DNA of 44,325 bases from Crocinitomicaceae bacterium (GTDB taxonomy: Bacteria > Bacteroidota > Bacteroidia > Flavobacteriales_D > Crocinitomicaceae), in assembly GCA_022447665.1 (NCBI GenBank), contig JAKVAQ010000034.1:19203-63527 (forward strand). The letters are read 5' to 3'. The position numbers and the translations under genes are program-made. The notes beneath the pieces were generated by a model that worked only from the letters and a program-made list of their open reading frames with translations, was not told the origin of the DNA and did not search any database. Each line of letters opens with the position of its first letter. Within the stretch, counting starts at the first letter, position 1. This document shows positions 34,746 to 42,320 of this stretch, in pieces.

Positions 34746-35252
34746 ATGAAAAAATTCTTTCTTATTTCTGCTTTAGTTATTAGTTCAGGATTATGGGCTG
34801 GAACAGCGCTTTCTTTTGGCTTAGGTTTGAGCTCGGTTAGTGCTGAAGAGAGCATAACATGGTATGATTTTGAAACGGCAATAGACTTAAATAAAAAAGA
34901 AAAGAAACCGATATTCATAGACATTTATACCTCTTGGTGTGGCTGGTGTAAAAAAATGGACGCGGGTACCTTTCAAGATCCCGACGTGATTAAGTTCATG
35001 AATAAGAATTTTTTAGCTGTGAAGTTGGACGCTGAACAAAAAGAAGCCATTGTATTCAAAGAGAAATTGTACGAGTATCAGAGTTATGGAAGAAGCAGTT
35101 ATAATGAACTTGCCGTGCAGTTGTTAGATTCTAAAATGAGTTTTCCTTCGTTTGTAGTATTGAATCAAAAGTCGGTGAAAATTGGCCAAATCGTGGGCTA
35201 TCAAGCTCCAGGCGTACTTATCTCGCAGCTAGAGAAGTATGTAGGAAAGTAA
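34746..35252 (+). CDS. Exported thioredoxin-fold protein with CGWC active site
   Basis: The protein has 168 residues with an N-terminal export signal (MKKFFLISALVISSGLWAG). The thioredoxin fold's redox motif is YTSWCGWCKKMD (Cys65 and Cys68), followed by FMNKNFLAVKLDAEQKE and SFPSFVVLNQ, which places the cis-Pro region. CGWC with KKMD is typical of the DsbD-C/thioredoxin_7-like group that reduces or isomerises periplasmic disulfides. It lies 2 bases after the DPP IV gene, so the two are co-transcribed. The substrate is not known. Confidence 0.9.
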   Translation: MKKFFLISALVISSGLWAGTALSFGLGLSSVSAEESITWYDFETAIDLNKKEKKPIFIDIYTSWCGWCKKMDAGTFQDPDVIKFMNKNFLAVKLDAEQKEAIVFKEKLYEYQSYGRSSYNELAVQLLDSKMSFPSFVVLNQKSVKIGQIVGYQAPGVLISQLEKYVGK

Positions 35253-35304
35253 GATTTCTAATTAATTCCTTTTGTTTATATTCATAACTCTATTTTAACC
35301 GGTT

Positions 35305-37248
35305 ATGAAAGTCTCAGTTCGTGAAAAGTTGCGCTATAAATTCGAGCGTTACATGAGCAAAGGTGGTTCATCCATTTTTGTTAGTTTATTCATTGTATTT
35401 GTTATTCTATTCATTGTAATCGTTGGTATTCGATTGCTGATCTTGGAATTTGCGGATCCTGGAATAGATCCAGATTATACTGGAACTGGCGATGATATCT
35501 GGAGGACATGGCTACAGATGACCGATCCTGGTAATATGAACCAAGACAATAAATTAAGTGTATGGGTCAAAATATCCACGGTTATTGCAGGTTTAGTTGG
35601 GGTGATTATACTATCGATGCTAATTGCATTTATTACCACTACGCTTGAGCAACTCTTGTATAGATTTAGAAAGGGTAGAGGTAAGGTGATTGAAGAGGAC
35701 CACACACTAATATTGGGCTGGAATGAACGCGTTATTGATATTATTCGAGAGCTTATTATTGCCAATGAGAGTGAGAAATATGCAAGTGTTGTCATTTTGT
35801 CCAATGAGGAAAAGGAGTTGATGGATGACATGATTGCGAAGCGATTGCCAGACACACAATCAACCCGAATAATTACAACGAGCGGCGATTATGCCAATTT
35901 AAATGAACTAAGGCGTGTAAATATTCTAGACGCACGCTCAGTGGTACTATTAGCGGGATGTTCAGAGAGTGCAAGCTTTGACGATAAGCTAGATTCAGAT
36001 ATTCAATCCATTAAAGCGATAATGGCCATTATCGCTTGCCAAGAAGGTAAAAATGTACTGCCCATCATCGCAGAGATTTTTAATGAAGAGAAAAGAGAGC
36101 TCGTTAGTTTCTTCAACGATGAGAATATTATTGCCTTAGATAGTTGGGATATAATGGGTAAACTTTTAGTTCAAACATCACTTACCAGTGGGTTAGAAAT
36201 GGTTTACAACGAAATTCTATCCTTTGATGGCTGTGAGATTTATTTTCATGGTGATAATTGGAATGGTGCTACGTTTGGTGAGTTGTCCTTTAGGTTTAAA
36301 GATGGAATTCCGCTTGGAATCTACACGAGCGAGAGTAAATTGGAATTGAGACCAGACCAAGATTATGTGCTTAAAGAAGACGATGAAATAATAATTTTAG
36401 CAGAAGATGATTCAACAATAAACTTCGAGTCAAGTGCAATTATGCAAGCCGCTGAAATTCCCCTTGTGAACAATAAGCTTGAACAGGAAAAAAAGTCTGT
36501 ATTGATCTTAGGCTGGCATAATGTAGCGGAGATTTTTATCGGAGAAGCTTCAGACTACCTCAAAGAGGGATCTAAGTTCGATATCCTTTATCGGGAGCCC
36601 GATGAGCATTTATTGGAAAGAGTAGAGGCCTTAAAAAAGGAGTATCCAGATTTTGAAATCACATTGCATACAAAGACGGCCATGCATCGCGAATCACTCG
36701 AGGAGATGAAGCCTTTTGAATATGATAACGTGATCATACTTTCGCAAGATAATAACGAGCAACGCGCGGATAAGGTGGATTCGGACACCTTGATTATTTT
36801 GCTTCTGCTTCGGAAGATTAAAGGAGATAGAGATATCGATACTCAAATTATTACTCAGGTATTGAATTCTGAAAACCAAAACATTATCACCCAAACGGAT
36901 GTCGATGATTTCATTATAAGTAATAAGTTAATTACCATGATTCTTGCGCAGTTGAGTGAAGAGCCAAGAATAAAAGCATTATACGATGATTTATTCTCCG
37001 AAGATGGAAGTGAGATTTATGTGAAGCCTGCAAACCTCTACACAGATAAGTTTCCGCAAAAAGTTCGTTTCGGTGATTTAATGTCGCTAGCAACCAAACG
37101 CGAAGAAATTTGTTTAGGAGTAAGAAAAGGAGATATGAGCAATGATCATGACGCCAATTTCGGTGTTAGATTAAATCTTCCAAAAGATGAGGTGGTTACT
37201 ATTAATGAAAATGACTTCCTTGTAGTGCTTTCAGAGGACGAACTTTAG
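35305..37248 (+). CDS. CASTOR/POLLUX-related ion channel homologue with RCK-like domains
   Basis: This 647-residue membrane protein has one helix near residues 23-50, an extracytoplasmic pore-like segment IWRTWLQMTDPGNMNQDN, a second helix (about 93-115), then a long cytoplasmic region. That region has two Rossmann-like RCK units, HTLILGWNERVIDII (about 131) and SVLILGWHNVAEIFIG (about 395), each with its own C-terminal half. The layout and the TDPGN stretch, comparable to the ADSGN filter of plant CASTOR, place it in the CASTOR/POLLUX/SYM8 family. Plant members conduct K+ or Ca2+ at the nuclear envelope; bacterial members are little studied. Ion selectivity here is unknown. Confidence 0.85.
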   Translation: MKVSVREKLRYKFERYMSKGGSSIFVSLFIVFVILFIVIVGIRLLILEFADPGIDPDYTGTGDDIWRTWLQMTDPGNMNQDNKLSVWVKISTVIAGLVGVIILSMLIAFITTTLEQLLYRFRKGRGKVIEEDHTLILGWNERVIDIIRELIIANESEKYASVVILSNEEKELMDDMIAKRLPDTQSTRIITTSGDYANLNELRRVNILDARSVVLLAGCSESASFDDKLDSDIQSIKAIMAIIACQEGKNVLPIIAEIFNEEKRELVSFFNDENIIALDSWDIMGKLLVQTSLTSGLEMVYNEILSFDGCEIYFHGDNWNGATFGELSFRFKDGIPLGIYTSESKLELRPDQDYVLKEDDEIIILAEDDSTINFESSAIMQAAEIPLVNNKLEQEKKSVLILGWHNVAEIFIGEASDYLKEGSKFDILYREPDEHLLERVEALKKEYPDFEITLHTKTAMHRESLEEMKPFEYDNVIILSQDNNEQRADKVDSDTLIILLLLRKIKGDRDIDTQIITQVLNSENQNIITQTDVDDFIISNKLITMILAQLSEEPRIKALYDDLFSEDGSEIYVKPANLYTDKFPQKVRFGDLMSLATKREEICLGVRKGDMSNDHDANFGVRLNLPKDEVVTINENDFLVVLSEDEL

Positions 37249-37252
37249 GGAA

Positions 37253-37286
37253 AGATTTAAGGGCAAAAAAATCCCCTTAAAAATCT
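37253..37286 (+). terminator. Stem-loop after the ion-channel gene, possible terminator
   Basis: TTTAAGGG (37256-37263) pairs perfectly with CCCTTAAA (37274-37281) around a 10-base loop, with an outer AGA/TCT extension. No T tract follows, so termination would be imperfect. It lies 7 bases after the stop codon and before gltA. Confidence 0.35.
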
Positions 37287-37362
37287 AGGATAATCGTGTA
37301 ATTTGAGTTAAATTGTGCGGGTTATTCATCAAAAAACGAATTTAAATTATTACACAAGCATT

Positions 37363-38649
37363 ATGAGCGAAGTAGCGAAAATCGAGTATAACGGTCAAGT
37401 ATACGAGCTTCCAGTGGTTACAGGAAGTGAAAATGAAAAAGGAATTGATATTGCAAAATTACGTGGATCATCTGGAGGTTTAATTACTCTAGACCGTGGT
37501 TTTAAGAACACAGGTTCTTGTGAAAGTGCAATTACTTTCTTGAACGGAGAAGAAGGAATTCTTCGCTACAGAGGTTATTCGATCGAGGAGTTAGCTGATA
37601 AAGCTGATTTCTTAGAAGTTGCTTACTTGCTTATTTTTGGAGAACTTCCTACGCAGGAGCAGCTTTCAAAATTTGATGCTGATATTAAGGCTGAGGCGCA
37701 TGTTGATGAAGATGTTAAGAGAATCCTCGATGGTTTTCCGAAGTCTGCGCACCCGATGGGAGTGCTTTCGGCATTAACAAGTGCACTTATTGCATTTAAC
37801 CCTAGTTCTGTAAACGCTAACTCTGAGGAGGAGATGTACCAAGCAATCGTTAAGATCATGGCTAAGTTCCCTGTTCTTACTGCATGGGCACACAGGAAAA
37901 GAATGGGACTTCCATTAGACTATGGCGATGATAACTTAGGCTACGTTCAGAACTTCTTAAAAATGATGTTCAAAAAGCCGAATGCTGAATACCAAGAGAA
38001 CAAGATCATTACTAACGCTATTGATAAATTATTAATTCTTCACGCAGACCACGAGCAAAACTGTTCTACATCCACTGTGAGAATTGTAGGTTCATCACAT
38101 GCAGGTTTGTTCGCTTCACTTTCAGCAGGAATTTCTGCTTTATGGGGTCCACTTCATGGTGGTGCTAACCAAGCGGTAATTGAAATGCTTGAAGCAATCA
38201 AAGCTGATGGTGGAGACACTAAGAAATACATGGGTAAAGCAAAAGATAAAGAAGACCCTTTCCGTTTAATGGGATTCGGACACCGTGTATACAAAAACTT
38301 TGACCCTCGTGCCAAGATTATTAAAGTTGCAGCTGATGAGGTGTTAGGTGATTTAGGAGTTGAAGATCCAGTATTAGGTATTGCTAAAGGTTTAGAGCAA
38401 GAAGCATTATCAGATGCATACTTCGTAGATCGTAAATTATACCCTAACGTTGATTTCTACTCTGGAATTATTTATAGAGCATTAGGTATTCCAACTGAAA
38501 TGTTTACACCAATGTTTGCTTTAGGTAGGCTGCCAGGTTGGATTGCACAATGGAGAGAAATGAGATTAAAAGGCGAGCCAATTGGACGTCCAAGACAAAT
38601 CTATACTGGTGCTAACGCTAGAGATTTTAAAGATATAGCTAACCGTTAA
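37363..38649 (+). CDS. gltA: Citrate synthase
   Basis: This enzyme condenses acetyl-CoA with oxaloacetate at the entry of the TCA cycle, the sink for acetyl-CoA made by the fad operon. ATG 37363 gives MSEVAKIEYNGQVYELP and 428 residues, the length of E. coli GltA. An in-frame GTG at 37315 would add 16 unrelated residues. Active-site segments are VGSSHAGLFASLSAGISALWGPLHGGANQ (His regions, positions about 247-275), MGFGHRVYKNFDPRAK with the His and Arg, and a conserved Asp after NVDFYSG. It is the hexameric type with an N-terminal beta domain. A strong terminator follows. Confidence 0.95.
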   Translation: MSEVAKIEYNGQVYELPVVTGSENEKGIDIAKLRGSSGGLITLDRGFKNTGSCESAITFLNGEEGILRYRGYSIEELADKADFLEVAYLLIFGELPTQEQLSKFDADIKAEAHVDEDVKRILDGFPKSAHPMGVLSALTSALIAFNPSSVNANSEEEMYQAIVKIMAKFPVLTAWAHRKRMGLPLDYGDDNLGYVQNFLKMMFKKPNAEYQENKIITNAIDKLLILHADHEQNCSTSTVRIVGSSHAGLFASLSAGISALWGPLHGGANQAVIEMLEAIKADGGDTKKYMGKAKDKEDPFRLMGFGHRVYKNFDPRAKIIKVAADEVLGDLGVEDPVLGIAKGLEQEALSDAYFVDRKLYPNVDFYSGIIYRALGIPTEMFTPMFALGRLPGWIAQWREMRLKGEPIGRPRQIYTGANARDFKDIANR

Positions 38650-38667
38650 TTGATCAAATTAAACGTT

Positions 38668-38697
38668 AAAACCCAGACCAAACGGTCTGGGTTTTTT
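38668..38697. terminator. Strong rho-independent terminator after gltA
   Basis: AAAACCCAGACC and GGTCTGGGTTTT form a perfect 12-bp stem with an AAAC tetraloop, followed by T residues to 38697. The convergent small membrane gene stops at 38711. The reverse strand has a four-T run, so weak bidirectional use is possible. Confidence 0.92.
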
Positions 38698-38710
38698 ATT
38701 TCTACTCATT

Positions 38711-39049
38711 TTAAATATCATCGAAGGATGTGGTATCTAAAATACCATCATCGGATTTCGAATTTTCTGCCTTTTTCTCCCAAGATTTTTTGAGTCCCGC
38801 ATACAATCCCCAAACACCAAGTAGTGCAAAAGGAATACAAATGATAACGAATACAAGGTCATTCATGGAATAAAGCCATTCAGGACGAAACATTGCAATT
38901 AAAATTGCTCCCAAGAAGCTCACCAAAGTAAGTATTGCATATGTCGAAACAACACCTAAAACACCGAAACCCCATTTGTTTCTTCCGTGTTTATCTGCCA
39001 ATTCATAGAATTTCCTTCCTATGAAAATTACCAAAAGAATTTCTAACAT
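38711..39049 (-). CDS. Small membrane protein of unknown function
   Basis: This 112-residue protein has three hydrophobic segments: the N-terminus to about residue 11, about 30-53, and about 65-86. Between them lies an amphipathic stretch, GRKFYELADKHGRNKWGFG. The C-terminal tail is acidic (SKSDDGILDTTSFDDI). No family was recognised with confidence. It starts 2 bases after the VOC gene stop and is the last gene of the minus-strand run. Confidence 0.75.
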   Translation of the reverse strand: MLEILLVIFIGRKFYELADKHGRNKWGFGVLGVVSTYAILTLVSFLGAILIAMFRPEWLYSMNDLVFVIICIPFALLGVWGLYAGLKKSWEKKAENSKSDDGILDTTSFDDI

Positions 39050-39051
39050 AA

Positions 39052-39378
39052 CTATCTGTGTTGATCAACTAATATGGTGTTTTCATCCGCCTCTGTAGCG
39101 AAATTCATTCCTTCAGCTTTTAGCGATTTCTGAATTTCACGTACATCGTTGAATTTCTCTAAATTTTGTGCTTGTTGGTCCCATCCAGGATTGAAGGTGA
39201 GCACGTTATTCGGGAACATTCCCTGAAATATACCAATAACGGTTTCTCCATTTCTTAAAATAAGCCAATTTTGTTCTAAGTTACCCCCAGCTTCTGTAAA
39301 GCCAAGTTTTTCATAAAATGCCTTCGATGCATAAATGTCCTTCACGCTCAGACTAACTGAAAATGATCCAAGTTTCAT
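39052..39378 (-). CDS. VOC (glyoxalase/bleomycin-resistance) family protein, apparently shortened
   Basis: This 108-residue protein begins in the usual way for the VOC superfamily (SVSLSVKDIYASKAFYEKLGF) and continues with NWLILRNGETVIGIFQ and VLTFNPGW. The C-terminus GMNFATEADENTILVDQHR joins the segment that normally precedes a GPASFxxxDPDGN-like strand directly to the final ILVDQHR. About 15 residues seem to be missing, compared with the usual 120-125. The frame is intact. It might be a functional short variant or a protein losing function; the substrate is unknown. The gap to the SpoIIE gene is 9 bases. Confidence 0.82.
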   Translation of the reverse strand: MKLGSFSVSLSVKDIYASKAFYEKLGFTEAGGNLEQNWLILRNGETVIGIFQGMFPNNVLTFNPGWDQQAQNLEKFNDVREIQKSLKAEGMNFATEADENTILVDQHR

Positions 39379-39387
39379 AGGTTTTGT

Positions 39388-41229
39388 TTATAGTTTTATC
39401 CCAATTATACAAACGTCATCTACCTGTTCAAGCTCTCCTTTCCATTCAATGAATTTTTCATGAAGAATAGATTTCTGTTCTCGCATTGGTAGGTGATGAT
39501 TATCGTATATGATTTGTTTTAAAGGTTTTACTTTGAATTTTTTACCCCTAGGACCGCCAAATTGATCTTGATAGCCATCAGTAAGGGTATAAATGCAATC
39601 TCCCGGAACTAATGGTACGACACCTCCCAAAAATGGCGTTTGATCATTTTCGTGTTTCCCCACAGGCATTTTTTCTGGTTTAATTTCTATTAATTCTGCT
39701 TCACCAGTTTCTACTGCACTGCGCATAATCCAAATAGGGTTATTCGCGGCAACGTAATGCATTTTAGTGTGGTAGTCAGGGTTAATCGCAATTAAACTAG
39801 CATCCATTCCATCTTTTCCTCCTTCTTCGCTACCATCATTTTTTAATCGATGAATAATACTTTTCCGCGCCTCATTAAAAATATCATTCGGCACTGTTGC
39901 TCCTGCTTTTACGGCTCTCTCTATGGCAGTACAGTTTACTATACTCATAATGGAACCAGGTACACCGTGACCGGTGCTGTCTGCATTCAATATTCCAATA
40001 TCTCCATTCGGGAGTTGATCAGCCCAATAAAAGTCCCCACTTACTACATCTTTGGGCTGAAATAGTACAAAGTAATCATTTAGTAAAGCATCTAATTTCT
40101 CGTCCGAAGGCAAAAAACTATGTTGAATTCTTTCGGCATAATTAATACTATCGGTAATCTCTTTATGAGCTTCCTCAATAATTCCTTTTTGTTTTCTAAT
40201 CTCAGCATTCTTAAGTTTAAAGATTTCCTTTTGTTGGTTAGAGAATAAGCCTGACTGAAATTCTTCATATTGCTTAAAGCATTTATAGGCTTCTTCCCAG
40301 TTCCCCTTTGACTCATGAATTGTTGAGAGTAATTGATATACTTCTTTAGATTTAGCTTTGGCTTCAAATTCCTTCGTTGTTTCTAAAGCTTCGTACAAAT
40401 GTTTTAAAGCTTCCTCTAGGTTGTTAAGCGCTCTATGAGATTTACCAATTAATATTTGTGAGGAAGAGGCAGCATCCCGTAATCCACTATCAATTCGAAT
40501 GTCATAACTCTCTTGAGCATATTCAATTGCCTTTTTGAAGTTCTCCTTCTCAATTTCAAGAAGAGCCAAGTCGTATAAAACCCTTGCATTTTGAGAATTC
40601 CCCTCGGCAATATACTTTGCTTCTAAAAAGTATTCCTCAGCCGCATGAAGTTCATTTTTTGTTAAATGCAAATTCCCAAGGCTACTTAGCAATCTAAATT
40701 TGTTTTCCTTTTCAACGATTACATTTAATCCTTCTCTAAGACATTCTGCTGCTTGTTCGAGTTCATTTATCTGCATATAGACCTCGCTCAAATTGTAGTA
40801 GCAGAAAACCAAAAATCGAGATAAGTCGCCATGTGCATTAAAAATACTTTTCGCAATTAGTTGGTGATAAATACACTTATCCAATTCTCCTATACTCCTA
40901 TAGGTTCCTCCTAATAAAACCTGAAGTGTGCCGGTAATATTTCTAGATTTCCATTGAAAATTAGGAGGTAAAACCTCTTCGAATTTTGCAATGGCTTTGG
41001 CTCCATCTGAAATGAAGTAATAGTAAACGGCATCCATCATGGCTATGCATGGTTCACCATATTCCGGGTCTATCTTTTCAAATGCATTTCGAATAACATC
41101 TCGTTCAGCTTGGATTTTATTCAAATCACCAATGGAGGTAAGTTGAAGATAATAGATGGCCAATTCTTCGTACCGTTCATTATCTTCGATAAGCCGGTCA
41201 ATTACGATATCAAGTTCTTTCACTTCCAT
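39388..41229 (-). CDS. TPR-domain SpoIIE/PP2C family protein phosphatase
   Basis: This is a 613-residue soluble protein. Residues about 90-330 consist of tetratricopeptide repeats (for example AAEYFLEAKYIAEGN and ALKHLYEALETTKEFEAKAK). A coiled linker (KLKNAEIRKQKGIIEEAHKE) leads to the catalytic domain (about 365-613). Its motifs are YAERIQHSFLPS, FQPKDVVSGDFYW, NADSTGHGVPGSIMSIV, MHYVAANNPIWI, LTDGYQDQFGG and the closing QVDDVCIIGIKL. The Asp residues in GDFYW, NADSTGHG, TDG and VDD correspond to metal ligands of PP2C phosphatases. It should dephosphorylate a Ser/Thr phosphoprotein such as an anti-sigma-antagonist; no such partner is encoded nearby. The usual ADCTGHG is ADSTGHG here. Confidence 0.92.
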   Translation of the reverse strand: MEVKELDIVIDRLIEDNERYEELAIYYLQLTSIGDLNKIQAERDVIRNAFEKIDPEYGEPCIAMMDAVYYYFISDGAKAIAKFEEVLPPNFQWKSRNITGTLQVLLGGTYRSIGELDKCIYHQLIAKSIFNAHGDLSRFLVFCYYNLSEVYMQINELEQAAECLREGLNVIVEKENKFRLLSSLGNLHLTKNELHAAEEYFLEAKYIAEGNSQNARVLYDLALLEIEKENFKKAIEYAQESYDIRIDSGLRDAASSSQILIGKSHRALNNLEEALKHLYEALETTKEFEAKAKSKEVYQLLSTIHESKGNWEEAYKCFKQYEEFQSGLFSNQQKEIFKLKNAEIRKQKGIIEEAHKEITDSINYAERIQHSFLPSDEKLDALLNDYFVLFQPKDVVSGDFYWADQLPNGDIGILNADSTGHGVPGSIMSIVNCTAIERAVKAGATVPNDIFNEARKSIIHRLKNDGSEEGGKDGMDASLIAINPDYHTKMHYVAANNPIWIMRSAVETGEAELIEIKPEKMPVGKHENDQTPFLGGVVPLVPGDCIYTLTDGYQDQFGGPRGKKFKVKPLKQIIYDNHHLPMREQKSILHEKFIEWKGELEQVDDVCIIGIKL

Positions 41230-41269
41230 TACTCCTCTTAACCATCAAGATAAACAAAATTCAGAAAGG

Positions 41270-41311
41270 TTAAACGCGTATACCGATAATGCAGACGTCA
41301 TCAACTTGTTT
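41270..41311 (-). pseudogene. C-terminal remnant of a second SpoIIE phosphatase (13 codons plus stop)
   Basis: On the minus strand this reads KQVDDVCIIGIRV followed by TAA. The intact neighbouring phosphatase ends EQVDDVCIIGIKL followed by TAA, 10 of 13 residues identical, with differing synonymous codons. The remnant is preceded directly by an in-frame TAG and by the stop of the small barrel protein at 41325. It has no start and no upstream homology, so it is a stub left when a tandem paralogue was deleted. The main alternative is chance similarity, which the matching stop position and strand make unlikely. Confidence 0.7.
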
Positions 41312-41324
41312 CTAAATACGAAAT

Positions 41325-41672
41325 TCAGTATTTCATTACCCTAGTTTCTTTATGCGTCTCTATAATTTGTTGTGCTTCTTCAATTGTTGGAGCATCACTC
41401 GACTCGTAAAAAAGGAGCTGAATTTCGTTAGCCATATCTTCACTTTTACCAAGCGCAATTTTATGTATTCCATTTTGCGAAAAACGCTTCATACTTTCAA
41501 CATCTTTCCAAAGGGTTAATACTAGAAATGTGCCTGTTTTGCCACCAGAAAGTTGAACAGATATATTTCCTTCGTATTGTCGAGCTTCCGCCTCAATTTG
41601 TTTGGATATTTTCAAAAACGAAAATAAATTCCCACGCTCTGATATTTTAAACTGACCTATGGAGACTATCAT
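41325..41672 (-). CDS. Dimeric alpha/beta-barrel protein (antibiotic biosynthesis monooxygenase / DUF3291-like)
   Basis: This 115-residue protein has the ferredoxin-like pattern of the dimeric alpha/beta-barrel superfamily: strand MIVSIGQFKIS, helix NLFSFLKISKQIEAEA, strand NISVQLSGG, strand GTFLVLTLWKDVESMKRFSQ, helix and a final strand. TLWKDVESMKRF is the motif shared by ABM/DUF3291 proteins, which include heme- and quinone-active monooxygenases and many of unknown role. The substrate cannot be told. It lies 7 bases after the DUF2306 gene in the minus-strand operon. Confidence 0.72.
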   Translation of the reverse strand: MIVSIGQFKISERGNLFSFLKISKQIEAEARQYEGNISVQLSGGKTGTFLVLTLWKDVESMKRFSQNGIHKIALGKSEDMANEIQLLFYESSDAPTIEEAQQIIETHKETRVMKY

Positions 41673-41679
41673 TCTGACT

Positions 41680-42318
41680 TCATTTACGTTGTTGACTTTT
41701 CCAGTAAATATAAAACTCTACAATTAAAAGATTCACTAACCATCCGGCCCAGGCTACAATTTTATAGGTGTCCATTGGAGGTAATTCCCATACGCTCACG
41801 ATAATCCATTTAAAAAGGCGAAGACTTATAGCTGAGAGTGTTAAAGCATAGCTCCTGAGTATAAAATTTTCATGGGAGATCCAAGATTTTTTCAAAGCGC
41901 TTTTAAAAGCAATCCAGGTAAACACAAACCATAAAATAGATTGAAGTATGAATGAGGTTTTGGTGAAACCATCTCCATTTGCATAAAATGCCATGATTAG
42001 TCCAGAAGGTGCTGAAATGAAAAGGATCAAGAAAATATAGGCTTTACCAATATTTCTGTGAAGCAACTTAAACTTATTTCTTAACCAAAGAGAAAATTGC
42101 GGTATACCAAGGATCAAAACTAATATGCTGGTATAAACGTGAGCGAAAAATGCTATTTGATAATGGAGTTTGTTTACGAGTTCATCCTTCAGCACTAAGA
42201 AAGAAACCTCAAAGTTTAAGGGTATATACTGTAAAGTAATTAGTGCCATTAAATAGGTGAAAAAGGCTAAACCTAAGTAGTAGCATAGCTTACAAGCAAT
42301 ACGCAAATACTGCAACAT
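41680..42318 (-). CDS. DUF2306 family integral membrane protein
   Basis: This 212-residue protein has about six membrane segments. Conserved features of DUF2306 are the His-containing FFAHVYTSILVLILG segment, LLHRNIGKAYIFLI, SWISHENFILRSYALTLSAI and the Trp-rich last helices. Conserved His in membrane segments could bind heme or metal, as in cytochrome b561-like folds, but that is speculation. It starts 2 bases after the YARHG lipoprotein gene and is followed closely by the barrel protein. Confidence 0.85.
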   Translation of the reverse strand: MLQYLRIACKLCYYLGLAFFTYLMALITLQYIPLNFEVSFLVLKDELVNKLHYQIAFFAHVYTSILVLILGIPQFSLWLRNKFKLLHRNIGKAYIFLILFISAPSGLIMAFYANGDGFTKTSFILQSILWFVFTWIAFKSALKKSWISHENFILRSYALTLSAISLRLFKWIIVSVWELPPMDTYKIVAWAGWLVNLLIVEFYIYWKSQQRK

Positions 42319-42320
42319 AC

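Noticed and set aside
37315-37362. GTG start extending citrate synthase by 16 residues.
   Set aside because: ATG 37363 gives the normal 428-residue length and a family-like N-terminus.
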